Made by a program: the position numbers and the translations under genes. A model generated the notes under the pieces. That model was not told the DNA's origin. It was given only the letters and a program-made list of their open reading frames with translations, and did not search any database. Of a stretch of 64,000 nucleotides of DNA, positions 24,736 to 33,534 are shown in pieces. Position 1 is the stretch's first letter. Every line of letters starts with the position of its first letter. The stretch spans positions 1-64,000 of the forward strand of contig JASFVP010000010.1 of NCBI GenBank assembly GCA_050049775.1. Reading direction: 5' to 3'. This DNA comes from JABDQZ01 sp050049775 (lineage in GTDB: Bacteria; Pseudomonadota; Gammaproteobacteria; Chromatiales; Chromatiaceae).

Positions 24736-26429
24736 TGTTTGATATCGTAGTCATCACCGATAAAGGCAAGACCACCAACCGCGTGCGTTGCAACATCAAA
24801 CACTGCTCCATCGGCAAGTCGCGCGACAACCTGGTACAGATTCGCGGCTGGCGCATCGCACCGGTACACGCCAAGGTGGAAATGACCGACAAGGGCATAT
24901 ATGTCGAGGACAGCAGCGAAGGCATCGGCACGCTGGTCAACGGCGAGAAAATCACTTACTACGGCCCGCTGCGCAGTTCCGACATCATCACCATCGGCAA
25001 TTACGATTTCCGCGTCGGCGCCGCCGTTGGTGACGAAGCGGTCGAACAAAACCCGGTACCGGGTGAAAAACAGGATCTCAGCGACACCGACTGGACGGTC
25101 GAGACCTTTGTCGGCGAAGCCATCAAGGCCGACACGCCGGAACAGAAAGAAGAAAGCCTCAGCAAGCAGCGCCTGTATCTGTGGCGAAATCGCATTCACC
25201 AGGAAATCCTGCGCATGATGGACCTGCGCCGCACCGACGTCGGCGGCATGGACGAGGACGAGCTGCGGGTGCGCGTCGAGGAAATGATCACCGAGGTCAT
25301 GCAAAACCTCGCCAGCCAGTTGCCGGAAGACATCGATCACGAGCAGCTCAAGCTGGAGGTTCTCAACGAAGCCGTCGGTCTCGGCCCGCTTGAAACGCTG
25401 CTGGCCGATGACGACGTCACCGAAATCATGGTCAATGCGTTTGATGACATTTACATCGAACGCGCCGGCAAGCTTACCAAGTCACCAATCTCGTTCAGCA
25501 GCGATGCAGCGGTCATGTCCGCCATCGAACGTATCGTCTCGCCGCTGGGTCGGCGTATCGACGAAAGCTCGCCGATGGTGGATGCGCGCCTCAAGGACGG
25601 CTCGCGTGTCAACGCCATTATTCCACCGCTGGCGTTGCGAGGCCCCTGCCTGACGATTCGAAAATTCGCCAAGACCAAGCTCACCGACGCAGACCTGATC
25701 GGTTACGGCTCGATCAACACCAATATGGTGAAGTTGCTGAAAACCGCCGTCGAACAACGCATGAACATCGTGATTTCCGGTGGTACCGGCTCGGGCAAGA
25801 CCACCCTGCTCAATATCCTGTCGAATTTCATTCCACCCAACGAACGCATCATCACGGTCGAGGACGCGGCCGAACTCAAACTCGGCCAGCCGCATCTGGT
25901 GTCGCTGGAATCACGCCCGCCCAACCTGGAAGGCAAAGGCGCCGTACCGATCCGCGAGCTGGTGAAAAACTGTCTGCGTATGCGTCCCGACCGCATTGTC
26001 GTCGGCGAGTGTCGTGGCGGCGAGGCGCTGGACATGCTGCAGGCGATGAACACCGGTCACGACGGCTCATTGACCACGGCGCACGCCAATACACCGCGTG
26101 ATGTCATCTCGCGTCTCGAGGTCATGGTATTGATGGCGGGCATGGACCTGCCAGTGCGCGCCATCCGTGAACAGATCGCCTCGGCGGTTAACATCATTGT
26201 GCAGCAGTCGCGCATCGCAGACGGCTCGCGCAAGATCACGCACATTTCCGAAATCACCGGCATGGAAGGCGATATCATTCAGCTCAACGACATTTTTGTG
26301 TATCGGCAGGAAGGCTTTGATGCCGACGGTAAAGTGGTCGGGCGCTTCGAGGCCACCGGCCAGATACCGACCTTTTATGAAGGCCTGCGCGCGCGCGGCA
26401 TCAGCGTTGATATGAGCATCTTCTCCTGA
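24735..26429 (+). CDS. cpaF: Tad secretion ATPase CpaF/TadA with an N-terminal FHA domain
   Basis: A 564-residue hexameric ATPase that powers Tad pilus assembly. Unlike classical CpaF, it begins with an FHA domain (about 1-98: C-S-I-G-K-S-R-D-N, H-A-K-V, G-T-L-V-N-G) that would bind a phosphothreonine partner. The remainder is the GspE-family ATPase with Walker A G-G-T-G-S-G-K-T-T near residue 349, a V-E-D-A-A-E-L Asp box, R-P-D-R-I-V-V-G-E Walker B and A-M-N-T-G-H-D-G-S His box. Start and stop overlap neighbouring genes by one base. Confidence 0.95.
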   Translation: MFDIVVITDKGKTTNRVRCNIKHCSIGKSRDNLVQIRGWRIAPVHAKVEMTDKGIYVEDSSEGIGTLVNGEKITYYGPLRSSDIITIGNYDFRVGAAVGDEAVEQNPVPGEKQDLSDTDWTVETFVGEAIKADTPEQKEESLSKQRLYLWRNRIHQEILRMMDLRRTDVGGMDEDELRVRVEEMITEVMQNLASQLPEDIDHEQLKLEVLNEAVGLGPLETLLADDDVTEIMVNAFDDIYIERAGKLTKSPISFSSDAAVMSAIERIVSPLGRRIDESSPMVDARLKDGSRVNAIIPPLALRGPCLTIRKFAKTKLTDADLIGYGSINTNMVKLLKTAVEQRMNIVISGGTGSGKTTLLNILSNFIPPNERIITVEDAAELKLGQPHLVSLESRPPNLEGKGAVPIRELVKNCLRMRPDRIVVGECRGGEALDMLQAMNTGHDGSLTTAHANTPRDVISRLEVMVLMAGMDLPVRAIREQIASAVNIIVQQSRIADGSRKITHISEITGMEGDIIQLNDIFVYRQEGFDADGKVVGRFEATGQIPTFYEGLRARGISVDMSIFS

Positions 26430-27313
26430 TGGACTTGTTCGATACCGCCTCCTGGACCACCGAAGGCCTGTTCTGGGTCAGCATCGGTCTGTTTGCCGCC
26501 GCCAGTTTCGTCGCCGCCTATATCGCGGTCACCAGCGGCCGTCACTTTTACGGTGAATACGAGGAAGTCTTCAAGGAGACCGCCACCAACAACATGGAAG
26601 ACATGTTCCTGTTCATCGATCCGCAACGCCTGTTCATGTTCAATCTGCTCGCGCTGATTGTGGTGCCACTGCTGTTGTATTTTATCTTCGGCGACGTGCT
26701 GATTCCCATGTTGGCATTTTTCGTGATCCTGGTCGGACCGTTCAAGTACTACAAGGCGATGCGCCGCAAACGCCTGAAAACCTTTGAACGCCAGTTGCCC
26801 GACGCGCTCACCATGGTCACCGGTAGCCTCGCCGCCGGCGCCAGCCTGAATATGGCGCTGGAAGCACTGGTCAAGGAGCAGCCGGCGCCGTTGTCGCAGG
26901 AGTTCCTGCTATTTCTGCGCGAACAGCGCATCGGCGTCGAGTTCGACAACTCGCTGCGCAATATGGAGCGACGCCTGCCGATTCCGGATTTTCTGATGTT
27001 TTCCGCGGCGCTGCGCATTTCACGTGAAATCGGCGGCAACCTGGGCGAGACCCTCGACATCCTGGCCGACACGCTGCGCCGCAAGGCCACCATGGAAGGC
27101 AAGATCGAATCGCTCACGGCGCAGGGCCGCATGCAGGGTTATGTCATGACCGCGTTGCCGATTTTCCTCGGTGTGCTGCTGTCGTTCCTCGAGCCGGAAG
27201 CCATGAGCCTGCTGTTCAGCACCCCGGCCGGCTGGGGCACGGTCGGTGTGATCGTGGTCATGGAAGTACTGGGTTATGTGTTCATCCGCAAGGTCACCAA
27301 CATCAACGTATAG
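26429..27313 (+). CDS. tadB: Inner-membrane pilus platform protein TadB
   Basis: A 294-residue member of the GspF/TadB family. Membrane segments at about 10-30, 72-108 and two near the C-terminus (about 235-290). The cytoplasmic domain has F-E-R-Q-L-P-D-A-L, the family signature, and a G-G-N-L-G-E-T-L-D-I-L motif. It forms the inner-membrane platform with TadC. Start overlaps the cpaF stop by one base. Confidence 0.93.
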   Translation: MDLFDTASWTTEGLFWVSIGLFAAASFVAAYIAVTSGRHFYGEYEEVFKETATNNMEDMFLFIDPQRLFMFNLLALIVVPLLLYFIFGDVLIPMLAFFVILVGPFKYYKAMRRKRLKTFERQLPDALTMVTGSLAAGASLNMALEALVKEQPAPLSQEFLLFLREQRIGVEFDNSLRNMERRLPIPDFLMFSAALRISREIGGNLGETLDILADTLRRKATMEGKIESLTAQGRMQGYVMTALPIFLGVLLSFLEPEAMSLLFSTPAGWGTVGVIVVMEVLGYVFIRKVTNINV

Positions 27314-27321
27314 GCTTTGAC

Positions 27322-28206
27322 ATGCAACTGACACTCGACATCGTTTTCATGCTCGCCGTACTGCTGTCAGGACTCAGCGCCATTGTCTGGGTATTGTTTT
27401 TCAGCGCGGTCACTGAAAATGTCGAGGAAGACGATCGCGCTTTCATGGACCCGTTGCCGCCGATGTTGAAGTTGCTGTGGCCGATGGTGCAGCTGCTCGC
27501 CAACACCGTGGTGCAATTTTTTTCCAACGCCTATCTGGACCGGCTGGAAAATCGTTTGCAGAAGACCGGTGTCGGTTATCTGCTCGGCGCCGAGCAGTTT
27601 GTCGCCTTGCGCATGGTCGCCGCACTGATCACCTTTGGCCTCGGCCTGCTGATTATCGCGGCGCTGAATCCCAAACAGGCTTTGCTGATCCTGCTGGTCG
27701 CACCGCTGGCCGGTTACATGTTCCCGCTGGTGTGGCTGGCCGATACGCGCAAACGCCGTGAAATACAGGTCATTCGCACCCTGCCCGTTTACCTCGACTT
27801 CATCACCATGGCGGTCGAAGCCGGTCTCAACCTGCCCGGTGCCTTGCAGCAGGCGATGCAAAAAGGCCCGAAAGGTCCTCTGCAGAACGAGTTCGGCATT
27901 GTCATGCGTGACCTGCGTTCCGGCCTGTCCCGCGCCGATGCGTTAAAGCGTATGGCGGATCGACTGGATATCGATGACATCACCAGCTTCGTCAATGCCA
28001 TGATCCAGTCGGAACGCATGGGTTCGAGCATGGCCAAGACCCTGCGTCTGCAATCCGACCAGCGCCGCACCGAACGCTTCCAGCGCGCCGAGAAACAGGC
28101 CATGCAGGCGCCGGTGAAACTAATCTTCCCGCTGATCGTGTTCATCTTCCCGGTGACGTTCATCATCCTGGGCTTCCCGATCGTGATGAAATTCCTCAAC
28201 CAGTGA
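27322..28206 (+). CDS. tadC: Inner-membrane pilus platform protein TadC
   Basis: A 294-residue GspF-family protein partnering with TadB. Hydrophobic segments at about 5-30, 90-140 and 265-290. The signature L-P-V-Y-L-D-F-I-T-M-A-V-E-A-G-L-N-L and a G-S-S-M-A-K-T-L segment are typical of TadC. It follows tadB after 8 bp. Confidence 0.93.
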   Translation: MQLTLDIVFMLAVLLSGLSAIVWVLFFSAVTENVEEDDRAFMDPLPPMLKLLWPMVQLLANTVVQFFSNAYLDRLENRLQKTGVGYLLGAEQFVALRMVAALITFGLGLLIIAALNPKQALLILLVAPLAGYMFPLVWLADTRKRREIQVIRTLPVYLDFITMAVEAGLNLPGALQQAMQKGPKGPLQNEFGIVMRDLRSGLSRADALKRMADRLDIDDITSFVNAMIQSERMGSSMAKTLRLQSDQRRTERFQRAEKQAMQAPVKLIFPLIVFIFPVTFIILGFPIVMKFLNQ

Positions 28207-28571
28207 TGCAACATGGTTACCTGCAGTTTCACGATGAACTCAAACGGCCGGTCGGCCTGCCGTTTCATGTCATGAAGACGGAAAATATTCTGGAACGCAA
28301 TCGTGGCCTGCTGAAACGCCCCGCCTTGCAACAGCAGCAAGGCCTCTGGATCACACCTTGTAATTCGATCCATACTTTCGGCATGCAATACGCGATTGAT
28401 GTGATTTACCTGGACCGTCACATGCGCATCAAGAAAATCACTGAAAGCTTGCCGAAATACCGCCTGTCAGGTTGCCTGCGCGCCAAATCGACACTGGAAC
28501 TGCCGGCCGGCAGCGCCCGGCAGCAGCAACTGCAACCCGGCCTCACCGCCAGCTGGAGTAGCCATGTCTAG
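28206..28571 (+). CDS. DUF192 family protein
   Basis: A 121-residue DUF192 protein with the signature R-G-L-L-K-R-P, the G-L-W-I-T-P-C-N-S-I-H-T-F-G-M-Q-Y-A-I-D segment, V-I-Y-L-D and the closing L-E-L-P-A-G-S-A. No signal peptide. Function of the family is unknown. It is embedded in the Tad operon, overlapping tadC by one base and the TPR gene by 8 bp. An upstream GTG at 28203 would add one residue. Confidence 0.85.
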   Translation: MQHGYLQFHDELKRPVGLPFHVMKTENILERNRGLLKRPALQQQQGLWITPCNSIHTFGMQYAIDVIYLDRHMRIKKITESLPKYRLSGCLRAKSTLELPAGSARQQQLQPGLTASWSSHV

Positions 28572-29031
28572 ATTTTTACTGCTGATCTGTAGCCTGCCAC
28601 TGCTGGTCGCCTGCCAGACAGGTCCAATTAAAGAAGTGCCACCTGACCAGTTGCTCGAACTCAAACAACAAGCGGACAGCGCCTATCAGGCGCGCGAGTA
28701 TGCCAAAGCACTGGAGTTGCACCAGCAGCTCAACCAGGCCGTGCCGAACGATGCCATGCTGTGGTTTCGCACCGGCAACGTGCACGCCCGCATGAACCAG
28801 CCCGATCAGGCGGTCGCCGCCTACCGCAAGGCGGTCACGCTGGACAGCTCACTGGCGACCGCCTGGCACAACATGGGGGTGCTGCAGCTGCGTCAGGCCG
28901 CCAACACCTTTACGCAGATGCTGCAACACGTGCGGCCTGCCGATCCGCTGTATCCGCGTGCGCTGCAGCTGTCGCAAGGCACTTTGTACATTCTCGGGGT
29001 CAAACCGACCGATGGCTCCGAGCAACCCTAG
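28564..29031 (+). CDS. tadD: TadD-like TPR lipoprotein
   Basis: A 155-residue lipoprotein with signal and lipobox L-V-A-C (Cys17) and at least two TPR units (A-Y-Q-A-R-E-Y-A-K-A-L-E-L; W-F-R-T-G-N-V-H-A-R-M-N-Q-P; A-W-H-N-M-G-V-L). TadD acts as a pilotin or assembly factor in the periplasm of Tad systems. Its position between tadC and tadE agrees. Confidence 0.85.
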   Translation: MSRFLLLICSLPLLVACQTGPIKEVPPDQLLELKQQADSAYQAREYAKALELHQQLNQAVPNDAMLWFRTGNVHARMNQPDQAVAAYRKAVTLDSSLATAWHNMGVLQLRQAANTFTQMLQHVRPADPLYPRALQLSQGTLYILGVKPTDGSEQP

Positions 29032-29764
29032 GCGTTCCCAACTCGGCCAGGCCATGGTCGAGACCGTCGTGGTAATCTTTGTCACGCTGCTGTTGCTGCT
29101 CGGCGTGATCCAGTTCGGCCTGATCTACAATGCCAAAACCACGCTGAACTATGCCGCCTTTGAAGCCGCGCGTGCGGGCGCGCTCAACTACGCCGACAAG
29201 GCCGCCATCGAATACGCACTGGCACGCGGCCTGGCACCTTTGTTCACTTCGGTCAGCACCGCAGATGGCCCGCTCACCAAGGTAAAAAAAGTACAGAATG
29301 CCCGCGATGAAGTGCTGGATGAAATCCGGGCCGGAGAATTTGCCTGCATCGAACGGCTGAATCCGCCGGACTCGTCTTTTTCACACTACGCGGTCAATGA
29401 CCCGACCGGTAACTTTCCGGGCGAGGACCTGATTCCCAACGACCACCTGCATTATCGCAAAGCCGTACCGACCGGCGGTTTGAGCATTCAGGACGCCAAC
29501 CTGCTGAAACTGCGCATCACCTATTGCTACCCGATGTACGTACCGGTCATCTCCACTACCATCAAACGTCTCATGGGATTAACGACGGAAAGTACTTCGC
29601 TGGTCGCCACCGGCCAGACCGGCGCCACCCATGCCACGCTGACCCCCAAGGGCAGCTTCCAGAGTAATTGCTATAGCAAGGACCGCTTCCCGATTGTGGC
29701 GCAGGCCATTGTGCGCATGCAGACGCCGATCAAGAACGACCTGTTTCCGCCCAGTTGCGACTAA
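29012..29764 (+). CDS. TadE-like pseudopilin
   Basis: A 250-residue TadE-family pseudopilin. The ATG at 29012 gives the N-terminus S-Q-L-G-Q-A-M-V-E-T with the processing site after G12 and Glu at +5, followed by a hydrophobic helix (V-V-V-I-F-V-T-L-L-L-L-L-G). The family signature N-Y-A-A-F-E-A-A-R-A-G-A is present. It overlaps the TPR gene by 20 bp; longer upstream frames are inside that gene. Last gene of the pilus cluster. Confidence 0.88.
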   Translation: MAPSNPRRSQLGQAMVETVVVIFVTLLLLLGVIQFGLIYNAKTTLNYAAFEAARAGALNYADKAAIEYALARGLAPLFTSVSTADGPLTKVKKVQNARDEVLDEIRAGEFACIERLNPPDSSFSHYAVNDPTGNFPGEDLIPNDHLHYRKAVPTGGLSIQDANLLKLRITYCYPMYVPVISTTIKRLMGLTTESTSLVATGQTGATHATLTPKGSFQSNCYSKDRFPIVAQAIVRMQTPIKNDLFPPSCD

Positions 29765-29767
29765 CCC

Positions 29768-30994
29768 CTAAAGCACCAGCCGGAACTGCCGGCCGTGAAA
29801 TGAAAACGTTGCCTGGCCACTGTCGCCCAACGGCCGGATCAGCAGCGTGTTGGCATCCACAATGGTGACTTTCACGTCATGCAGGCCGCGATAACTGAGC
29901 TGGTATTCGGAATTGGCATCGCGCTGATGCGATGGCGGCACGTAAACGACGATGCTTTGTCCCGAGCTGGCCTGGATCACTTCCCCACCATTAGTAACTT
30001 CATATATCGGCACATCAAAGCTGGCCGTGGTGAAAGTCCAGCTCAGCTGTTGCGGCTTGTCGTGCGCGACATACTCAAGCTCAACACGGTAACGCGTCGC
30101 CCAGTCGAGCCGCTGGTGCGGAAACAGCGCGTGTTCATAGGCGGTGAACTTGCGGTTGAAATCAGTCTGCTGGTCCATCCTGAGAATCACATCCACCGGC
30201 TGGTGATCAGCGTCGCGAAACAATTCCAGACGCGTCACCCGAGGAATGCTGTTACGAAACACCGCCGGGTTGAACTGCACCGATACCGGATACCCCGAAA
30301 CATCGTAGTCGGGCAACGGATCCGGTGTTTCTTCGTAAAACGCCGGCGGCACATTAACGCCACCACGCGGCGGCCACAACACCACTTCGGCATTTTTCAG
30401 CTGCACGTCCAGCAACGCCTGATCAAAGTCGGCCTGTTTGACACGCAGCGTCTCATCGGCGCAGACACGAAAATAATAGTTGCCAGGCATCTGCTGGCTG
30501 GCATCCTGCTGGCACAGCACGCGTTTGGCGGCGTTACCCATGTTGTAAACAAAGCTGTGAAAGTCCGCATCAGCGGCATAACCGATGCCGATTTCGTCAT
30601 AGTCAAACGTCAGGAAACCGAAGCGATGGTAAATCGCACTCATCAGGCCGTTGACCGATTTCATCGCCGATGTCTGGCCACTGTGCGAAGAAACGTTTTC
30701 GGCGTTATGACGGCTGGCGTAACCGGCACGCAGCATGCGCTGTAGTGGTGTACGCCCGGTAAAGCCCTGGCGCGAGCGCTGCTGTCCATGGCCCCATTGG
30801 CGATTCAGCAGCAGATACTCGGCATGCCCCTGCGCCGCCTGCTGCAACTGATCGTTTTCACTGAAGGCGATCATACCAGCCTGGCGGCGCAGGTCATTGA
30901 GATAAGCCAGGCTCTGCTGGCGCGCTGTATCGGCCGACAAATGACCGCTAAGCAACGCCAGCAACAAGCCAGCCAACCCGCGTTTCAGCTGCAT
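29768..30994 (-). CDS. Secreted CAP-domain (SCP/PR1) protein
   Basis: A 408-residue protein with a signal peptide (G-L-L-L-A-L-L-S-G-H-L-S-A) and an N-terminal CAP domain (about 22-170) showing the family pattern L-N-x-x-R, H-A-E-Y, H-N-A-E-N-V and I-G-x-G-Y. The C-terminal 230 residues are beta-rich and may contain Ig-like modules (F-N-P-A-V-F-R, L-S-W-T-F-T-T-A-S-F). The ATG at 30994 has a purine-rich ribosome-binding site and gives a proper signal; the frame extends to 31027 without support. Overlaps the end of the SprT gene by 10 bp. Confidence 0.85.
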   Translation of the reverse strand: MQLKRGLAGLLLALLSGHLSADTARQQSLAYLNDLRRQAGMIAFSENDQLQQAAQGHAEYLLLNRQWGHGQQRSRQGFTGRTPLQRMLRAGYASRHNAENVSSHSGQTSAMKSVNGLMSAIYHRFGFLTFDYDEIGIGYAADADFHSFVYNMGNAAKRVLCQQDASQQMPGNYYFRVCADETLRVKQADFDQALLDVQLKNAEVVLWPPRGGVNVPPAFYEETPDPLPDYDVSGYPVSVQFNPAVFRNSIPRVTRLELFRDADHQPVDVILRMDQQTDFNRKFTAYEHALFPHQRLDWATRYRVELEYVAHDKPQQLSWTFTTASFDVPIYEVTNGGEVIQASSGQSIVVYVPPSHQRDANSEYQLSYRGLHDVKVTIVDANTLLIRPLGDSGQATFSFHGRQFRLVL

Positions 30995-31488
30995 GGCCCT
31001 GTCCCCGGCCGCAAAGCCTGACCACATTGCCGACAGAGGTACTGCTGGCCGCGTAAAATGCGTTTGTGGCGAATGCTGGTCAGTTCATGTGTGCGACAGG
31101 CGCAAGAATAATTGAAGCGCGTGTAACGGCGCAGCGCCAATCCGGATGTATCGTAGTTGTGACAACGCGACGCATCGGCCTGAAACAGCTGCATGATGGC
31201 TCGCCATTGTGCACCGTGTGGACGGATGCTGGCACCATATTTCTGGTAGGCCACCAGATGCGCCACCTCGTGCGGCACTGTCGTCTGCAGAAACTGCTGG
31301 GGATTCTCCAGCAGCAACTGGCGGTTATAGCGGATCACCGCCTCGCCGTTGCTCTGGATTTTCATGCTGCCGGCGGCGGTGCCGCGCTGGTTGAACTGGA
31401 TGTCACTGAGGTGGAATTTCTGCCGAAAATGCTGTCCGGCAAAATCCAGCAATTGCCGGGTACGACTGACAACGGCCTTGACTGACAT
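30985..31488 (-). CDS. sprT: SprT-like zinc metalloprotease
   Basis: A 167-residue cytosolic SprT family protein, the bacterial relative of Spartan proteases. Zinc-binding active site H-E-V-A-H (73-77) with a third His in P-H-G-A-Q-W. A C-terminal zinc ribbon is formed by C-A-C, H and C-R-Q-C-G. The ATG at 31488 is preferred over an in-frame TTG at 31494. Substrate is unknown in bacteria. Confidence 0.88.
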   Translation of the reverse strand: MSVKAVVSRTRQLLDFAGQHFRQKFHLSDIQFNQRGTAAGSMKIQSNGEAVIRYNRQLLLENPQQFLQTTVPHEVAHLVAYQKYGASIRPHGAQWRAIMQLFQADASRCHNYDTSGLALRRYTRFNYSCACRTHELTSIRHKRILRGQQYLCRQCGQALRPGTGPCS

Positions 31489-31500
31489 GTTCAAAAAAGG

Positions 31501-32511
31501 TTATTCAAAACCGTTGGGGTTGGCCGACTGCCAGCGCCAGGTGTCCTGGCACATGTCCTCGAGTCCGAGCCTGGCGGACCAGCCGAGTTCTTTTGCCGCC
31601 AGCGATGGATCGGCGTAGCAGGCGGCAATATCGCCGGCGCGCCGACCGACAATTTCATACGGCACCGGCCGGCCGGAAGCCTGCTCGAACGCTTGCGCCA
31701 TTTCCAGCACCGAATAGCCCTGGCCGGTGCCGAGGTTGTAGGTCACCAGTCCCGGCGCATGCTGCAGTTTTTCCAGCGCGCTGATATGGCCCCCCGCCAG
31801 ATCCACGACATGGATGTAGTCGCGCACGCCGGTGCCGTCCGACGTATTGTAGTCGCCGCCGAACACCGACAGTTTTTCGAGTTTACCGACCGCGACCTGG
31901 GAAATGTACGGCATCAGGTTGTTGGGAATGCCGTTGGGATCCTCACCGATACGGCCACTACGATGCGCACCGACCGGATTGAAATAACGCAGCAGCGCGA
32001 TGTTCCAGCTGTTGTCGGACAGATAAATATCGCCGAGCATCTGCTCGATGATGAGTTTGGAGCGGCCATACGGGTTGGTCGCCGACAGCGGAAAATCCTC
32101 GGTGATCGGCAACGAGGCCGGATCGCCATAAACCGTCGCCGAAGAACTGAAAACGATGTTTTTCACATCGGCTGCCGCCATGACTTCGCACAGATTGAGC
32201 GTGCCGGCCAGGTTGTTCTGGTAGTATTCGATCGGCTTCTGGGTGGATTCGCCCACGGCCTTGAGGCCTGCAAAATGGATGACCGCGTCAATATTGTGGT
32301 TATCAAACACCTGCTGCAGAAATGCCTTGTCAAGCAGGTCGCCCCGTGCAAAAGTCAGCGACTTACCGGTAATCTCCTGTACGCGCTCAAGAGAGGTGAT
32401 TTTACTGTTGCTGAGATTGTCGATGACCAGGACTTCGTAGCCGGCTTCCAGCAGCTCGACACAGGTGTGCGAACCGATATAACCGGCGCCGCCGGTCACT
32501 AATATCTGCAT
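31501..32511 (-). CDS. galE: UDP-glucose 4-epimerase
   Basis: A 336-residue short-chain dehydrogenase-fold enzyme interconverting UDP-glucose and UDP-galactose with bound NAD. N-terminal G-G-A-G-Y-I-G (7-13), catalytic S-S-S-A-T-V-Y-G and Y-G-R-S-K, and the C-terminal G-R-R-A-G-D-I-A segment are diagnostic of GalE. The frame runs upstream to 32676, but the ATG at 32511 gives the canonical M-Q-I-L-V-T-G-G start. It supplies UDP-galactose for envelope polysaccharides. Confidence 0.95.
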   Translation of the reverse strand: MQILVTGGAGYIGSHTCVELLEAGYEVLVIDNLSNSKITSLERVQEITGKSLTFARGDLLDKAFLQQVFDNHNIDAVIHFAGLKAVGESTQKPIEYYQNNLAGTLNLCEVMAAADVKNIVFSSSATVYGDPASLPITEDFPLSATNPYGRSKLIIEQMLGDIYLSDNSWNIALLRYFNPVGAHRSGRIGEDPNGIPNNLMPYISQVAVGKLEKLSVFGGDYNTSDGTGVRDYIHVVDLAGGHISALEKLQHAPGLVTYNLGTGQGYSVLEMAQAFEQASGRPVPYEIVGRRAGDIAACYADPSLAAKELGWSARLGLEDMCQDTWRWQSANPNGFE

Positions 32512-32691
32512 AATGAAAATCCACTTGCGAAAATCTGCGAGCTGCAAACATAATAGAAATTCGATAGCGATACAACGGACAGGGCGTCCGGAATAATTAC
32601 AAGGAAGTCGTTTTTTTGAAATAACCTTTTGGCATAGTGTGAAACTGCAACCCTGACCATGTTTGCAGCATTTCACCGGGAGCAGTTTTTA

Positions 32692-32976
32692 ATGAGCCAA
32701 GCAATGGTGTTTTTTAAAAAGCTCTTCAATATTCCCGACTGGGAAATTGTGATCAAGAACGGCAAGATGATCCGCACCTGCCGCCACAGTGGCCGGGTGG
32801 AATTTCGCGACTGCAAGACCAACAACTGGATCCCGATCGAAAACGCAACCAGCAACAGCGACCAGCCAATGTGGAGTCGTCCCGGCAGCTACCAGGTGGA
32901 AGACCAGGGCAACTCACAACATATGGAAGACCTGTTGAAACAATCGCGTCACAGCAACAATCGACACAACAATTAA
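32692..32976 (+). CDS. Small protein of unknown function
   Basis: A 94-residue soluble protein. The ATG at 32692 follows GGGAG at 9 nt; the longer in-frame ATG at 32659 has none. A central W-E-I-V-I-K-N-G-K-M-I-R-T-C-R-H-S-G-R-V-E-F segment looks like a small beta-sheet domain, and the C-terminus is polar and Asn/His/Gln-rich. I recognise no family. Confidence 0.55.
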   Translation: MSQAMVFFKKLFNIPDWEIVIKNGKMIRTCRHSGRVEFRDCKTNNWIPIENATSNSDQPMWSRPGSYQVEDQGNSQHMEDLLKQSRHSNNRHNN

Positions 32977-32994
32977 ACGCCGCCGCGCAATTGA

Positions 32995-33399
32995 TCAGTC
33001 TTCGCCGTCGGCTTCATCCAGTTGCAGGGATATAGAGTTAATGCAGTAACGTAGTCCGGTCGGTTGCGGGCCATCGGCGAACACGTGACCGAGATGTGAA
33101 CCACATTTGCGGCAGTGCACTTCGGTGCGTAGCATGCCGTGGCTGCGATCCTGTTCGGTCTCGACCGCCTGGTCTTCGATCGGCGTGAAGAAACTTGGCC
33201 AGCCGGTGCCGGAATCAAACTTGCTGTCCGAGTCGAACAGCTCCGCACCACAACAGACACAGCGATATACGCCATTTGCCTTGCTGTTGTAATACGCGCC
33301 GGTAAACGGCGCCTCGGTGCCCTTCTCGCGGCACACGTGGTATTGTTCAGTCGTTAATTTGTCTTTCCACTGTTCCTGATCATTGTCGTTTGCTGACAT
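32995..33399 (-). CDS. msrB: Peptide-methionine (R)-S-oxide reductase
   Basis: A 134-residue MsrB, which repairs the R epimer of methionine sulfoxide. Structural zinc cysteines in C-V-C-C-G and C-R-K-C-G-S-H-L-G-H, the substrate loop F-D-S-G-T-G-W-P-S-F, and the catalytic Cys in R-Y-C-I-N-S are all present. GGAGG precedes the ATG. Full length for the family, no signal peptide. Confidence 0.96.
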   Translation of the reverse strand: MSANDNDQEQWKDKLTTEQYHVCREKGTEAPFTGAYYNSKANGVYRCVCCGAELFDSDSKFDSGTGWPSFFTPIEDQAVETEQDRSHGMLRTEVHCRKCGSHLGHVFADGPQPTGLRYCINSISLQLDEADGED

Positions 33400-33534
33400 G
33401 TTGTCCTCCAGAACTGTCCGATCGGCACCGTGCTTCTACGTGCAAAACAGCAGGGCTATTATGACTTGAACCGGGGTCTGCACAATACCTATACTTGCTG
33501 CTTTTATTTTCACCAGTTTACAGACAGACCAGCC

